A model generated the notes under the pieces. That model saw only the letters and a program-made list of their open reading frames with translations, had not been told where the DNA came from and did not search any database. A program made the position numbers and the translations under genes. Shown piece by piece: positions 63,739 through 64,000 of a DNA stretch of 64,000 nucleotides. The stretch is from contig NZ_JAHLEL010000038.1 of NCBI RefSeq assembly GCF_020131355.1, positions 558,001 through 622,000 on the forward strand. Reading direction: 5' to 3'. The stretch comes from Pseudonocardia sp. ICBG1293 (GTDB taxonomy: Bacteria; Actinomycetota; Actinomycetes; Mycobacteriales; Pseudonocardiaceae). The number at the start of each line of letters is the position of its first letter. Position 1 is the first letter of the stretch.

Positions 63739-64000
63739 TCAGCCGGCGAAGAACGCCCGGATGTCGGCGGCCAGCTCGGCGGGCCGCTCCAGGGCGGCGA
63801 AGTGTCCGCCCTCCTCGTGGGTGCTCCAGTGCTCGATCTGGGTGTTGTCCCGCTCGGCGAACACCCGGACCGTGCGGAAGTCCGAGGCGAACACCGCGAC
63901 CCCGGTCCGCGCGTGGTTCACCCGCGGCTCCGCGCCGGCGCGTGCGTCCTCGAAGTAGATCCGGGCCGAGGTCGCCGCGGTGTTGGTCAGCCAGTACAGC
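63739..64000 (-). CDS. Epoxide-hydrolase-type alpha/beta hydrolase (5' part outside window)
   Basis: The frame is open to the window edge; only the C-terminal 86 residues are seen. LYWLTNTAATSARIYFED and the catalytic His in EEGGHFAALERPAEL match EHN-type hydrolases like that at 49.7-50.8 kb. It converges on the GH3 gene with a 7-bp gap. Confidence 0.8.
   Translation of the reverse strand, partial: LYWLTNTAATSARIYFEDARAGAEPRVNHARTGVAVFASDFRTVRVFAERDNTQIEHWSTHEEGGHFAALERPAELAADIRAFFAG

Overview
The window is very GC-rich, densely coded DNA from an actinobacterium. Markers are a WhiB regulator, DUF2017, the CysO/Mec/CysM cysteine pathway, nickel superoxide dismutase with SodX, and a SigF/RsbW/STAS partner-switching locus. 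The order pncB-clpS-DUF2017-mec-cysO-cysM-rhomboid-murI-(membrane proteins)-Rv1339-like-rph-rdgB matches the mycobacterial Rv1330c-Rv1341 block. A Pseudonocardiaceae host (Pseudonocardia-like) is my inference; no species marker was read.

Layout. 1-5.6 kb: one-carbon module for glycine betaine/dimethylglycine catabolism (GcvT-type dehydrogenase end, FchA-like cyclohydrolase, FolD-like dehydrogenase, GntR regulator, PurU, Rieske GbcA-like oxygenase). 6.2-8.1 kb: NAD salvage (pncA, pncB). 8.2-17.5 kb: conserved block above, with a 5'-nucleotidase gene broken by one amber codon. 17.5-23.2 kb: pcaC, VTT membrane protein, an odd tRNA overlapping an HNH gene, Bcp peroxiredoxin, a second HNH gene, SPL-type radical SAM enzyme, DUF3618, ferredoxin-reductase-like flavoprotein. 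23.3-25.1 kb: sigF, rsbW, STAS antagonist. 25.19-29.31 kb: a nest of insertion sequences bounded by TTA on both sides. 29.3-33.8 kb: LOV-GAF-PP2C phosphatase, hypothetical protein, WhiB, second STAS protein. 33.8-42.1 kb: selenocysteine machinery (selB, selA, selD, tRNA-Sec) with Cds1, an amidase-like pseudoenzyme and a third STAS protein. 42.3-50.8 kb: thioesterase, glycosyltransferase, cinA, Fe/Mn-SOD and Ni-SOD with SodX, DUF1697, FIST protein, epoxide-hydrolase-like enzyme. 50.9-56.3 kb: IclR regulator, pobA and pcaHG for 4-hydroxybenzoate/protocatechuate, split by a nested IS complex. 56.4-64 kb: GtrA protein, broken dehalogenase-like gene, lipoprotein, glycine-to-betaine methyltransferases, broken acetyl-CoA hydrolase-like gene, GST-like reductase, GH3 enzyme and the end of another epoxide-hydrolase-like gene.

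How it works together. Betaine methyl groups can be stripped at the left end and released as formate through a split FolD/FchA pair plus PurU, while the right end encodes betaine synthesis from glycine. The blue-light-type LOV phosphatase and three STAS proteins suggest a light-responsive switch on SigF, whose divergent promoter region now holds 4.1 kb of transposons. Two 17-bp sites before the Fe/Mn-SOD gene match the Nur box described in Streptomyces, suggesting nickel decides which SOD is made. Three copies of an identical 121-bp MITE-like element and four IS types are present. Four genes carry an apparent nonsense or frameshift lesion (10.1, 32.2, 57.7 and 60.8 kb); some may be sequence errors.
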